This document shows positions 44,220 through 56,214 of a DNA stretch of 64,000 nt, in pieces. The notes below the pieces were generated by a model that ran no database searches, was not told the DNA's origin, and saw only the letters and a list, made by a program, of their open reading frames with translations. Location of the stretch: positions 39,199,485 through 39,263,484 of the forward strand of contig NW_025335268.1 in assembly GCF_004798865.1 (NCBI RefSeq), given 5' to 3'. Position 1 is the first letter of the stretch. Each line of letters starts with the position of its first letter. The translations under genes and the position numbers were made by a program. The stretch is from Varanus komodoensis (Eukaryota; Chordata; Lepidosauria; Squamata; Varanidae).

Positions 44220-44560
44220 GGCGAAAATGCAAAACGCGAGCAAGCGATGCCTCTCGAGCTTGCGCCTCCGCCTGGAGACAAAGCACACCGCTGCGCGAGA
44301 GGCCGCTCTGGAAAGAGGGAGGGAGGACGCGCAGAACGTGCCGTCTAACAGTGACGTTCAGGAGCCCTGATTGGAACGGGGCGGAGGAGAGGCGAAGAGC
44401 GATAAAGCGCATCTCGGGGTGGGACGTAGAGACGCTAGAACGTCATGGGCGGAGCTAGGGCGGGCGCCTGCGTACTCGTGCCTTACAGTGGAGTGGTCGG
44501 GAGGCGGTGCTGAGATGAGTCGGCCGCCGCCGTTACCGAGCTGAGTGCGCCGAAAACTGC
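44220..44560 (+). promoter_or_regulatory. KATNA1: KATNA1 CpG-rich promoter and first non-coding exon
   Basis: CpG-dense block with TGACGT (44352-44357, CRE-like), an inverted CCAAT box ATTGG (44370-44374), GC boxes (ggggcgg at 44378, gggcgga at 44448) and no TATA box. A strong donor ctgc|gtgagt at 44560/44561 probably ends the first exon. CpG-rich sequence continues into the intron to about 44760. Assignment to KATNA1 is by position and orientation. Confidence 0.6.
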
Positions 44561-44904
44561 GTGAGTGTTTCCCCGCCTCGTGGGTCGTTCGGGGTTGTAA
44601 CGAGGGTCGTCGTGGCGCCCCCTTCTCCCGCCGGTTCCCCCACGGCACCTGTAGCTGCCCCCGCCTCTTTCGTGCCATCCCTACGCGCTTCTCCCCGTCC
44701 CGCGCGGCAAGTTGCCGCCCACGGCTCGGGAACTGGATGGTTTTGGCGGGAGGGCTTTGTGTACTGGGGGGCTTCCACGCTGGAGGTGTAAAAGGAGGAA
44801 GGGCGCGTTGAGTATTTGGCCTTCTTCACAATATCCATTGTTATCAAGCTCCAGGTGTTACTTCGTCTCTTCTTTCCTATCTTCTTCCGCACTTGCTCGA
44901 AGTA

Positions 44905-45008
44905 CACTAGCCTTCTCCAACCTGGTGCTCTCCAGTTGTGTTGTCTACAATTCCCAGCATCCCCAGCCAGCCTGAATGGGGATGCTGGAAGGACACCAGA
45001 ATGGAGAA
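44905..45008. repeat. Family A palindromic repeat
   Basis: agccttctccaacctggtgc, then tgttgtctacaattcccagc, answered in inverse by tggggatgctggaaggacac and agaatggagaaagctg. A clear imperfect palindrome. Confidence 0.55.
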
Positions 45009-45411
45009 AGCTGAGCATGTCCTTGAATGTTCTCTTGGTTCTATATGTTCTTCTTTCTTTCTCTACTCTGTTCCTACCCTTGTCAACAGCCTGTTGCACC
45101 AATGAGTATAGGGCACTTATCCAATTACGTGTTTTCTTAGGATTTCAGGTGATAAGGGCGACATCTTCCCCACTGCCAAGCTGCTCTTCCATCCATTGCT
45201 CGGAAAGCTTTCTGGAATAAATAGTACCTGCTTAGAGTAAGTGATCTTTTACTGTACAGTTGAGGTAAAGGACTATTTTAACTACTTTTTTGAACATCAG
45301 AAACGTTCTTTTTTTTAAACTCTTAAGCCTTATAAGTGTATAAGATTTAAAGGGTTAAAGTGAATACCCTCATGTTTAGTAGGAGTCAATATATTTCAGT
45401 ATATATTCTAG

Positions 45412-45668
45412 CCTTTCCAAATGTGGTACTCTTCAGACATATTGGGCAGCAGCTCCTAGCATTCTAGATCACTGGCCATGCTAGAAGGTCTGATAAGAGT
45501 TTAAGTTCAAAATAGCTGGAGTGTGACAGATTAGGGAAAGGCTGGTTGGACAACCTGATACCTTCTAGATGTTTGGACTGCAGCTTCTTTAAGCATCAGC
45601 CTTTCAAACTTACGCAGGTTGGGAATTAGTTTAGAATATCTGGTGGACAGCAGGTTGCATACCCCTGT
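45412..45668. repeat. Two tandem family A palindromic repeats
   Basis: Copy 1 (about 45412-45540): agcctttccaaatgtggtac ... agattagggaaaggctg. Copy 2 (about 45541-45668): acctgataccttctagatgt ... tggacagcaggttgcatacc. Confidence 0.45.
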
Positions 45669-46138
45669 TGTAAATAATACAGAATGAAAGCAGAGAATAC
45701 AATATCTCTTAAGTGCCAAGGCTGTTCTTTTATTCTGTATGAGCTAGTGTGAAATGATGGGGTCTGCTCCTGTAGATGGTGCGGGTGGACATCTGAGGAG
45801 CAATACATGGCCTGATGGATTGTGACATTTCCCTGAAAGGCTTAATAGCCATTGTTTCTGAATCTGTCACTATTGTTAATATGTCTTGTGTAGGCATTTT
45901 CCTGCTTACAAAGGTGGTCATCACACCAAAGTTGCTTTGCATAGAACTCTTAAGAAGGACAGAGGCAGCATTAGGGAGTTTTCAGTTTGTACATCTCTCC
46001 TCTTCCTGGGAAAGGTAGTTGGCCAGGGAGAGCAGCCTACTGAATTGTGGACCCGGTACTGTGCCTACACTGTACTTAAAATATAAAACAATAAAACTGC
46101 TGCTGCAATGGACATATTAATATGGAAGATTTCTAAGC

Positions 46139-46220
46139 ATTCATAGAATCATAGAATACTGAAGTTGGAAGGGACCACGAAGGACATTGGGTCGAACCTC
46201 CTGCTATTGGAGGACACCAA
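46139..46220 (-). mobile_element. CR1 LINE 3' end, antisense
   Basis: attcatagaatcatagaata is the reverse complement of the CR1 terminal repeat (ATTCTATGA)n. It is followed by gaagttggaagggacc and gggtcgaacctcctgc, the usual CR1 3' UTR. Only the 3' end is present. Confidence 0.8.
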
Positions 46221-46257
46221 GTTACACCATCCCACTCATATGTTTTAATACAGGGAA

Positions 46258-46385
46258 AAAATGTGTAACCCTCTAGCTGTTGTTGGACTGTAACTCTGAT
46301 CAGCCCCAAGCAGCAAAGCCAGTCATGAGGGATGATGGAAGTTGTAATTTGGCAACATTTAGAGGACCACATATTGTCAATCTTT
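46258..46385. repeat. Family A palindromic repeat
   Basis: tgtaaccctctagctgttgt, tggactgtaactctgatcag, then gatgatggaagttgtaattt and gaggaccacatattgtcaat. Confidence 0.5.
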
Positions 46386-47336
46386 GCTCTGATTTAATAA
46401 AGTTTTTTATTGAAATAAAAAAACTTTCAAATATTATCCATGTGTTGCAATAGCCACTGAAAAAAGAACTCTGTGAAAGCCCATTATGTGAAGCTGCTTT
46501 ATGTGAATGTGGCTTTAACCATGCTAGTAAAATCAGCAGCCCCTTCCTCCAATGGATTATAACATTGCGTCATTTTAGGAATTTATTTACACAGATGTCT
46601 TCCAGCATGGAAGGGCACCTGTACAATTCAGTGATGCTTTTTGCTGGCTACTGTGCAGCAAAGATTTCTTGACTAACTTAATTCTAATTTGCAAAGATGG
46701 ACTACCTTTGCAAGCACTAAAATGCATACTCAAGACATATTTAGAGAACCAGAAACAATGGCAATTAAGCCCTTCTGTCTTTAATCACATGTGCTATTAC
46801 TATGGATCCCCTTATTCAGGGAAATGTCACAATGCATCAGGCTTTGGCAAATCTGTTTACCAGGATAATCTTTGGAATAGGCTTTCAGTGTGCTGACAAA
46901 TGAGGTGTTAGTGAAGCTTCTGACTGAATGTTCATAAATTATCTCAGAGTTTCTGTTAGACATGTGCTCGGTGTTTTACAAGTTCTGCCATCAAGGAGTT
47001 CGTTGCCCCTTTTGCCACACAACTATACATAGCATGATAATCTTAGATTGAAAGATACATTGGTGGGAACAACTGTAAGTCAGGCAGTCTGTTTTAATTG
47101 GAAGATAGCAGATGTCTCTTATCAATTACTGATTAGGGACATACTTTTAATAACTTTAGATTTTATAGACAAGGTAGAACAAATGAAATTTTAAAGCAAA
47201 ATATTTTGGTTTCTTTAACTGCTCTGATGTGAATCAAATTGTCGTCTTGATATAAAATAACACTGGGGGAGGGGGTTTTAGGTTTAGGGAAGTTTTAGCA
47301 AACTCTAGTAAATGACTATCCAAATTGTTGGAGGAT

Positions 47337-47556
47337 GATGATGTGGATGATGATTACATTTATATCCCATTATTTTTCCTCTTGTGAGGAAGCCAGTGTG
47401 GCTTACATAGCTCCATTTTATCTGCATAGGAACAACCATGTCAGGTAGGTTGGGCTGAGATCTGTGATTGGCACAAAGTCATCCAGTGAGCTTCATGGCT
47501 GAATTGGATCTAGAACACAGGTTCCCAGTCCATCACTCTAGCCCCTCTACCAGCTC
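47337..47556 (-). mobile_element. MIR-like SINE, antisense
   Basis: Read on the minus strand, the head is gagctggtagaggggctag, then the core with gtgttctagatccaattcag, and a worn L2-like tail at 47340-47390. Related to the copies at 2601 and 4395. Confidence 0.6.
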
Positions 47557-47867
47557 CTACCATGGATGAGATTGTTTGTCATGAAGGTTGTTGGAGGAAA
47601 CAAATAATCATTTTAAGGTTCTTGACTAAAGGAGCTTACTTGCCAAAATACTGTTTTTATCATGAGTTCCAATTAAAGTAAAAGATGAAATAAATTTTCT
47701 GTGAACTTTATACTATAATGTAGGATATATATATATATACTGAATTGAATTTTTGTATGAATAACATCTATCAATACAGTATAGTACAGAACACAGATTT
47801 ATTCATTGACCTAAAACGAGTTCCAAATTCACAGTTGTGTCCATCTGCTGCAGCAAGATCCGTCCTC

Positions 47868-47968
47868 CAAATGACATCCTCTTGTTAACCCTGACCTGCC
47901 TGGCTGGGGATTATATGATCTGTAGTCCAATGGAGCTGGAAATGGCCAGGTTGGGAAAGTTTCTCAGA
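47868..47968. repeat. Family A palindromic repeat
   Basis: Contains ctgcctggctggggattata, tgatctgtagtccaatgg and a closing gccaggttgggaaagtttct. Confidence 0.4.
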
Positions 47969-49235
47969 TGCATAATATGTTAGCCTGTGCTGCAGGAATA
48001 GATACACATGCTTCAGGTGGGATGGGGAAGTCAGAGTTCAGAACAGGGAAGCAAAATGCAGAAAGTGATCTGTTTTGTACAGCACAAGAGCCCATAAGTA
48101 AAATATGTTACGCAACCTTCAGTGAAGCCCTTTGTGGGTTGTTAAGAAAAAGTGGAAGTGGTGGGTGTGCTGCAGGTAGCCCACCCACTCCTCCCTTCCA
48201 CATGGGCATGACAGTCCCTGGCTTATTTTCCTCATGGTCTGTGGTGAGCTATGTTTATAAATTCTGCTAAGCAACCCAGCATTAACCCATAGATGTGACA
48301 GTTATGCTAACAGTGACTGTTCACAAAACACTTGTGGTTAATAGAGATGCCCCCACATTTTGTAAGTCAATTAATACATGCTGAGTAACTTAGAACCAAA
48401 CTTTTTTCTCCAACCAGGACCAGAGGATGTTTGCTCTTAATGATTTGTTTTAGTAATTAACTTAGACTAAAATTAGCTTACCACAAATAGGGAGAAAGAA
48501 TGTTGGTGTTAGAGTACATACATACCTGATGCATTATTAATCTAGACTACTGCTCTGTACCATACAGAATCATTCTTCCACAGTTGATTCTTTCAAAAAG
48601 GCCATGAAGGCAATGTTTTTCCTATGTTGTCCTCATTTGTTAACATTTGGTAATGGTCTTTCTGGAGTTTCCTTTATTTTCAGTAGCTCAGCTGAAAAAC
48701 AGCAGTCCCCTCTCTCTTTCTCTCTCTCTGCTTGATACTTAACAAATTAATGTGCATGATGGACAATGTTGGATAACATTTTGTGTGTGTGTGTGGATGT
48801 AAAATGGTTGAGAGCTTGCCATTTTAACAAAAGGAAGATACAAAATCTGAAAAATAGCGAATTGATATAGTGATCTTCTGGAACTTGATGAAACGTTTCC
48901 AGTTACACTTGAGGGAGCTCCTTAAGAACAGTGCATTTCTATTGGCTGCCTTCTGCTGTCTTACTATACATGAAAACTTAAGCATCTGCATCTTGGAAGC
49001 TTTGGAAAACAACACTGGCTCTTCTGATAACATTAAAGCAGTGTATCAAAAATAGGGAGCTATGGTAGTTACTTGGAGAAAAAAATGCAGTCAATAAGAC
49101 TGTATTTTTTTTTAACAAGCATGGGTAAGATCAAGGAATGAAGAGAGACATTCTGTTTTAATTAGTGTTTATCAATAGTCTTATATTCATAACTGACAAT
49201 GTCAGCAGACTGTTTGGCTTCTACTTTTGTTAAAT

Positions 49236-49293
49236 GTCCAGAAAGCATCTGCTATTGGCTGGTATAAAAATGAAGTAAATAGATAAATAAATT
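49236..49293 (+). mobile_element. L2/MIR 3' tail
   Basis: gtccagaaagcatctgctat, then ggctggtataaaaatgaag and (AAAT)n. Confidence 0.5.
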
Positions 49294-49311
49294 TAGAAGC
49301 AGGAGTAGGAA

Positions 49312-49602
49312 AATTGTATGCCAAACATCTGATAGACCAACAATTCCCATTATCCTCCACCTCTGGCTATGCTCACTAGAGCTGATAGGAACTTAAGGTC
49401 AAAACATTTGAAAGGCCACATGTTGCTCACTCTTTTTTTGAAGAAAGTATCATAGCACAATAAACCAGGTAGGGAACGTGTGGTTGTCCAGTTGTTGTTG
49501 GACTGCAGTTCCCACCACCCTGAACTAGCCTAGCCAGTGGTGAGGTATGATGGCATTCACACACCACAGCACTTTCAGGACTGTATTGCCCACTCCTGCA
49601 GT
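49312..49602. repeat. Two family A palindromic repeats
   Basis: Copy 1 (49312-49432): ccaaacatctgatagaccaa ... gccacatgttgctcactc. Copy 2 (49465-49602): gtggttgtccagttgttgtt, ggactgcagttcccaccacc ... tattgcccactcctgc. Confidence 0.45.
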
Positions 49603-49779
49603 AAATGATCCAAGCAAGCACCAGTAAGCCAGTTGGAGTATTATGTATGAGGAGTTCCATGCAGAACACTTCCACTGGCAGAAAGTAAGGAAGGTTCTCC
49701 ATCTTGCAGTTCCCACCCTCTATAATGTCTCCCCTTATCTCTTTCCTAAGCAAAATAGCTCCAGTTGTTATAACTGCTT

Positions 49780-50370
49780 CTCATAACCCCTGATCATTTT
49801 TGTTGCCCTTTTCTGTAGTTTTTCTAACTCAGTGTCTTTTTCAGGCATGGCGACCAGAACTGTGCACAATATTTTAAGTGCAATGGGACCAAAGATTTGC
49901 ACAGGGGAGTACAATCTTTCAGTTAGATTCTATCCCACTCCCACTTATCCCTAATGTGAAGTTTGCCTTTTTCACAGCAGTGGTGCATGGGTCCAACATT
50001 AATTGAGCTGTCCACTACAAGCCCAAGATCCCATTCTTGCTCATTCACTGCCAGCTCAGATCCCATCAGTCTATACTTGAAGATGGGATTATTTGCCCCA
50101 ATATGCATTAATTTATACTTGCTTTCATTGGACTAGATTTGCCATTTTGATGCTCATTCTCCCAGCTCAGAGAGATCCCTTTGGAGCTCCTCATAATCCG
50201 TTTCAGTTTTAACCACCTTAAATAGTTTGAAGTGGCCAACTTTGCTGCTTCACTACTTTCTCTTAACTCCAGATCATTTATGAATAGGTTGAAAAATATT
50301 GGTCCTAATACAGAACCCTGTGGGACTCCACTGATTGCATTCCTTTGCAGGGTCTTGGTACTGTAGATGG
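49780..50370 (-). mobile_element. CR1/L3-type LINE fragment, antisense
   Basis: On the minus strand, 49923-50108 encodes MGSELAVNEQEWDLGLVVDS, the conserved end of the CR1/L3 reverse transcriptase. Its right side carries tgtgggactccactgattg, the reverse complement of a CR1 coding motif (about 50320-50345). Several frame breaks are present; it is an old fragment. Confidence 0.75.
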
Positions 50371-52910
50371 AGTGGAGAATCCATCCCTAACCCCTCCCCT
50401 TCTGTCAGCTGAGCAACCCCTCTGCTGGTGGAAAAGAAGCTGGATCTAACCCAATATGTTTAGTTTGGTTTTCTGGATTAAAATAATAAGCAGTGTGCAT
50501 AGGGGTCCATAATCGTACCATCCAAATTTAAGGATTCTATAGTTAAATGATGAAACAAGCTTCTTTCATAGTATTTTGAAAGGTTCATTTATTATGAAAA
50601 TGCATATATTTCAAATGTATTGAAATAGTTGCCTTGAATTAAAATCATAACTCAACATAAAGTTGGGTCATGCCTAGAAGTACATTTTATGGGCCTCAGA
50701 ATTATGAGTTGAAAGCTGAGTTTCTGTAATTTCTTCTGTAAAATCACAGTCTTGGAAAGTGTTGTACACTAAAAATGTTTATTAACTTCATAACTTACAT
50801 ATCAAAGCAGTGTCCCAAGATTTCAGCAGGCTTTCATGTAGGTGTTTGGGTTAGGTAAGAAAAGTTCCCATACCAGAGACACCTGTTTGCTGTAATGGAC
50901 TGATGACTGAAGTGAGTTTGAAATTACAAGTTTAGCAAGATGAGAACCATTAAGCAAGTAATGGCAAGTCATGAAGTAGATCTTGGTTTTTAGAGGCCAA
51001 TATTTAAAATAGTAGTAGAGTTCTGTACCTGGAATAAAAGCATGAGAGAAGAGAGAGACAGCGCCTAATTATGTTCTGAAAATAAATGAGCTGTCAGAAA
51101 AGAAAAGTACGTAATACTGGGTGAAACTGTAAGCAATAAACCTACAGAGTGAAGAGAATTTGGAAGCAAGTATTTGCACATTAAATCAGTTGTTTCATGA
51201 GATACACGTGTTCAGCAAAGCAACTGGAGACTGCTTTAGTTTTAGTGTGCTGTTTGCCTTCAATAGGCTTTAGCTGGACCGTCTCATAAAATTGTGTAAT
51301 ATATAAAATTGGAGATTTGAGGCAGACTGAAAACTCACTGTAGAGAGGCTTGAGGAAATAATACATGTTCGTTTAAACCCCTTGCCCCTCTGCAGCCCAA
51401 TGACAGTGTCTCTCCGACATGAAACTCATGCAGCTTTCATTTGTACAGATGAGAATGTGACTTGTTGAGCTGTCTTTTTCCCCTCTCATACCTCTTACAG
51501 ACCAATGCAGGTTTAGATAGAAAAGACCTACAACTCCCTTTTAGAGAGTACTCTATAAGCCCTTTTAGCTTTGACACTTGTTTTAAAAAGGATGATCCAA
51601 GCAGAGAACTTGTGCAGAACTATCAGTTGTGGCTGTCCTCATAGTTGAAATCTTTCATGTTCAGTGTGCAAAATTGCTATTGAACTAATCACAGTGCAGA
51701 AATTATAAGTATGAACTTCCAAATATGAACTTTCTAGCAGCAATTTCATGTGAAATTCCTCTACAAAATACAATTTATTTAGAATATAACACTAAGGGTA
51801 GTACAACAGATAAGGCTGTTTGGAGCCTTTTTGCAGTTGTACCAAAATAATAGTCTTTGGTGAATAAACTGTTAAAATGCAATTGATGAAACACATTTGG
51901 TTCAAAAAGGTTGACTTTACTAGGGCAGAAGGAGGTTTAGGCATCCAGCCCTTCTGAAGAGACCTAAGGAAAGAACTTGAAAAGGTTTATTGAAATTCAG
52001 GCTGACTTAAAAATCACTACTTGGTTGAACAGCTACAGTGCCCCTTCTCTTTCCAGTGTCTGTTTAGTCTCCTTCCCATTTTTCAGAACAGTAGCTAAAA
52101 GATAAGTCACAGTGAATTTTAGTATGAGAAAGTATCAGTGTACAATGGTTTGGACATGGTAGGTCTTTCATGAATACTTGGCATGAGTTAGGCACAATTT
52201 TGCCCCAGGTCTGTTCAGAAATCTGAAGGAAAATAATTCCTGTAGACCTTCTTTCAACCCTTTAGGTTAGGGGAAAACCTTTCAAAAATTGGAAAAATAC
52301 CCCAAATTTGGCTGTTGCAAGGCAGGTGCATGGCTAGGGAAAGGGTATATGGCTGTCTGCAGAATGCTGGACACCAGATCTGGACCCTTACCCTGAAGGA
52401 CTGTAGCCTCGCTTTATCCTTGCACCAGTCCAGCATTGCCAGGATCAGGGCAAAGTTAAAGCATTCTTGCCCTGCCAGACTGCATCAGGATGTGTGGGAC
52501 GGATGTCTGTAGATGTGCAGCCTCTGGTGACCCACCCTTGCTCTGGAGAATCAAATACTTGAAATACATTAAAACTATATTGTATAATATGTGCATTGAG
52601 CCTGTCAACAGCTGTTCTGTTCTCTATAGAATTTGCATTTTGGAATGTCTTGTCTTGTCTTGAAGGATAGCTGTATGGCAGTATGTAGCTGTACTGTAAG
52701 ATTCCTGCATTAATAAGATGATTGCCTTGTTAAGCAATAATCTTGGTGAGAACTACTCCTGAAAGAAGGCACTTGCCCACAGGGTTGCCTCAGAAAGTTT
52801 GGTTGGGATCTTTTGCTGGCTTTTTATGTGTGCTGCCGGAGGGAGAATGCAACTTGGTTTTGCATTCACAGAGACACACTCAGGAAGGTTTATTCAGCAG
52901 AAAATATACG

Positions 52911-52933
52911 TATATGCTGCTGTTAGGTAGTCA
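52911..52933. repeat. 23-nt stretch shared with 35115-35137
   Basis: The stretch from tatatgctgctgtta to gtagtca is identical at both places. At 35121-35144 it extends into a perfect stem ctgctgtt/aacagcag around an 8-nt loop; here the stem is less complete. Probably a fragment of an interspersed repeat whose class I cannot name. Confidence 0.4.
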
Positions 52934-53359
52934 GCAGAGCAGCTTTTAACCCAATGTTGTCAGGCAGCAGATATTTTGTTAACTCTCAATCTTACTCTAT
53001 TTCTGAAGAGACAAAGAGCTTTCTGCCTAACAGACAGAGAAGCTAACAGACAAAGGGAGGAAGGGAGAAGGAGTCCATTACCTGTTCTGCAGGGTCGACT
53101 CTGTGCAGCAAGTCTCTTGTGTGGGCAGGAAGGGTGCAAGGGCCTATGCTCAGAGCTGGCCTCTGCTTGTGTTGTGTTCAGAACTTGCCCCTTTCCCAAG
53201 TCCCTGATCTTTATCTGTACATGTGTCTATGGAAAAATTGAGTTTCTCAGATTTATGCTAATTGTTGGGTGGGTATTTGATTGCCCTTGACCCTATCTAT
53301 AGGAGTGTGTTGAGTGACTGTGACCATGTCTCTTTTCTATGGACATTTGACTGTACTTG

Positions 53360-55935
53360 CTATTTATTATTTATTTATTTGGGGTTCTTATATGCTGCCC
53401 CATTCGCATAAGCCTCAGGGCGGCTTCCAGCAAATAAATAACAACACAAATATATAAAAACTAGAAACATCCAGGCAATAAGTTAAAACAATAAATTAAC
53501 AATTAATTAAAATAATGTTTAAATAAAAAAGTCTTGGTCTGGCACCAAAAAACAAATAACGACGGCGCCAGGCGGACCTCTCTGGGGAGCGCATTCCATA
53601 AGTGGGGCACCACTGCAGAGAAGGCCCTCTTCCAGGTACTCACCCTCCTAATATCTTTTATGGAGGGTTCCCGGAGCAGGGCCTCTGCCGCTGATCTCAA
53701 GGGGTGGGAGGGCAAGTATGGACGCAGGCGCTCCTTTAGGTAGCCAGGTCCCAAGCTGTTAAGGGCTTTATAGGTGATAACCAGCACCTTGAATTGGGCC
53801 CGGACTTCAATCGGGAGCCAGTGAAGCTGACAGAGGACTGGGGTTATATGAGAACAATGCCCAGTCCCCGTCAGCAACCTGGCAGCTCTATTTTGTACCA
53901 ACTGAAGTATCCGGACCATCTTCAAGGGCAGCCCCATGTAGAGCGTGTTACAGAAGTCTAATCGCGAAGTAACCAATGCATGCATCACTGTTGCAAGGCA
54001 GTCATCCTCCAGGTAGGGATGCAGCTGATGGATTAGCCGAACCTGATGGAAAGCACTCCTCGCCGCCGCTGACACTTGAGCTTCCAAAGTCAGCTCCGGG
54101 TCGAGGAGCACTCCCAAGCTGCAGACCCTGTCCTTCAGAGGGAGTGCTACCCCATTCAGGACAAGGTCCAGGTCCCCCCTCCTGAAGCCTGAACTGCCTA
54201 GCAACAGGACCTCCGTCTTGTCTGGATTGAGCTTCAGTTTGTTGGCCCTCATCCAGCCCATTACCTCGGCCAGGCACCGGTTCAGCACAGCCACTGCCTC
54301 ACCTGGATTGGTTGAAAAAGAGAGGTAGAGCTGGGTATCATCAGCGTACTGATGATTCCGCAGCCCACACCTTCTAATGACCTCTCCCAGCGGTTTCATG
54401 TAGATGTTAAATAGCAAGGGAGACAAAATGGATCCCTGTGGAACTCCATGGCATAGCTGCCATGGTGCAGAGCCATAGTCCCCTAGCACCACCTTCTGGA
54501 ATCGGCCATTGAGATAGGAGTGGAACCACTGCAAAACAGAGCCTCCAACTCCCAATCTCGCTAGCCTATCCAGATACTATCCAGAAGGTCGATGGTATCG
54601 AAAGCCGCTGAGAGGTCCAGGAGGACCAACAGGGATGCACTCCCCCTGTCTCTCTCCCTGAACATACAGGGCGACCAAGGCAGATTCGGTACCATACGCG
54701 GGGCTGAAGCCAGACTGAAATGGGTCCAGATAATCAGTTTCATGCAAGAGTGCTTGGAGTTGTCCCACCACCACCCGCTCTAACACCTTGCCAAGAACGG
54801 GATGTTGGCCACCAGTCTGGATCCAGGGATGCCTTCTTTAGGACTGGCCAAACTACTGCCTCATTTAGAGGGGCAGGTACCCAGCCATCCCTCAGAAAGG
54901 CATTGATAACCTCCAGGATCCAGGTCCCTATCCTGTGCTTGGCTTTATTAAGTAGCCAAGATGGGCAAGGGTCCAGTAAGCAGGTGGTGGGATGTACTTA
55001 TCCAAGCACCTTGTCCACAGGCCGCAATAACGAACTCATCCATCAATTTTGGACCATATGGCAACATTGGCACCTCCCCTAAAGGCTCTGAGTCACTAGT
55101 GGAGTCCAGCTCATGACAAATCTGAGCGATTTTCTCCTTAAAATGCTTGGCAAAGTCATCACAGCAGGCTATCGAGGGCGGTACAGGGTCTTTCTTGGGG
55201 CCCGGATGAACCAGCCCTTGTACCACCTGAAAGAGCTCTGCTGGACGGCATTGTGAGGAGGCAAAGGAAGCAGAGAATTTCTTTTTCGCTGCCCTCACCG
55301 CCACAGCATAGCCTCAATAATGAGCTCTCAAGTGTGTTCGGTCAGATTCATCCCGTGATTTCCGCCACCTGTGCTCTAGACGTCTCCCAACCCGCTTCAT
55401 CACCCGTAATTCAGGTGTATACCAGGGGGATGAACGGGCTCTGCCAGGCGGGAGAGGATGCTTAGGAGCGATCGTGTCAATAGCCCTGGTCATTTCCCCA
55501 TTCCACAGTTCGACCAGAGCATCAACAGGAGCACCAGCCTTATCAACCGGAAATTCCTCCAGAGCCTTCAGGGATCCATCTGGCTCTGGAGGCGGACCAA
55601 CGCAATCAAGTCCGCACCCTTACAGAGGGAAAGGCCACTCTTGAGCTCGAACCTCACGAGGAAGTGATCTGACCATGACAGGGGAGTCAGACATAGATTC
55701 CTCACCCTCAGATCCCCCTCTTCCTGCCCCGTTGAGAAAACCAGGTCCAGAGTGTCCACATTCATGGGTCAGGCCGATGACATGTTGAGACAGCCCCATG
55801 GCCATCATGGAGGCCATGAAGTCCTGACCTGCCTGGTCAGAACCGTCTCGGCATGGAGATTGAAGTCCCCCTAACTGCTGCTGTTGGAGTAATTTCCAGA
55901 TGTCGCAGGATAATGGGTTGTCTGCCTTGCAGAGT
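53360..55935 (-). mobile_element. L2 LINE, 5'-truncated, antisense in KATNA1 intron 1
   Basis: About 2.6 kb on the minus strand. Near 55850 is the endonuclease motif GDFNLHAE; frame-broken endonuclease and N-terminal reverse transcriptase pieces follow (55304-54561). The segment 53503-54555 is an uninterrupted 350-aa frame with HGVPQGSILSPLLFNIYMKP, NHQYADDTQLYLSF, GWMRANKLKLNPDKTEVLLL and TSRLDFCNTLYMGLP, ending with LWNALPREVRLAPS. The 3' UTR has the gccgccctgaggcttatgcg motif and ends in (AAAT)n near 53365. The intact frame suggests this copy is younger than the other L2 pieces. Its 5' boundary is approximate. Confidence 0.85.
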
Positions 55936-56074
55936 TGTTTTACCTAATCTTTCTAAGGGGGAAACCTGACCTTTCTAGCCCAGAATGCTATGTCCTTCCT
56001 GAATTTAAACCTATCCTAACATGGCCTGAAAGCCCATTCTGGCCTGCGAGTTTGTTGTTACGACACTAACATTG

Positions 56075-56076
<2 letters not shown>

Positions 56077-56114
<38 letters not shown>
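56077..56114. repeat. (AC)19 microsatellite
   Basis: An uninterrupted 38-nt dinucleotide run, ending 100 bp before the acceptor of KATNA1 exon 2. Confidence 0.97.
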
Positions 56115-56118
<4 letters not shown>

Positions 56119-56214
56119 TACGGCCTAGTGTGTGTGCAACTGCAGTAGAGTGGAAGAACCTTTCATTGATTTGCATCTTGCAGTTGCAGCATGTCATCTT
56201 TTTCCCCTGTGCAG

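Larger units (their letters stand above)
44561..56214. other. KATNA1: KATNA1 intron 1 (5' UTR intron, inferred)
   Basis: An 11.65-kb intron rich in repeats: seven family A palindromic repeats (44905-49602), CR1 fragments (46139-46220, 49780-50370), a MIR-like SINE (47337-47556), an L2 tail (49236-49293), a large antisense L2 (53360-55935) and a CA repeat (56077-56114). The stretches 50371-52900 and 52934-53350 show nothing I can name. Confidence 0.55.

Noticed and set aside
44533-45102. 189-aa open frame on the minus strand across the KATNA1 CpG-rich region
   Set aside because: Its composition is that of a GC-rich promoter read in the wrong frame; it crosses the first-exon donor and a palindromic repeat and shows no domain.
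53503-54555. Host gene encoding a reverse transcriptase-like protein
   Set aside because: The motifs, orientation, broken upstream part and (AAAT) tail are those of an L2 LINE copy.
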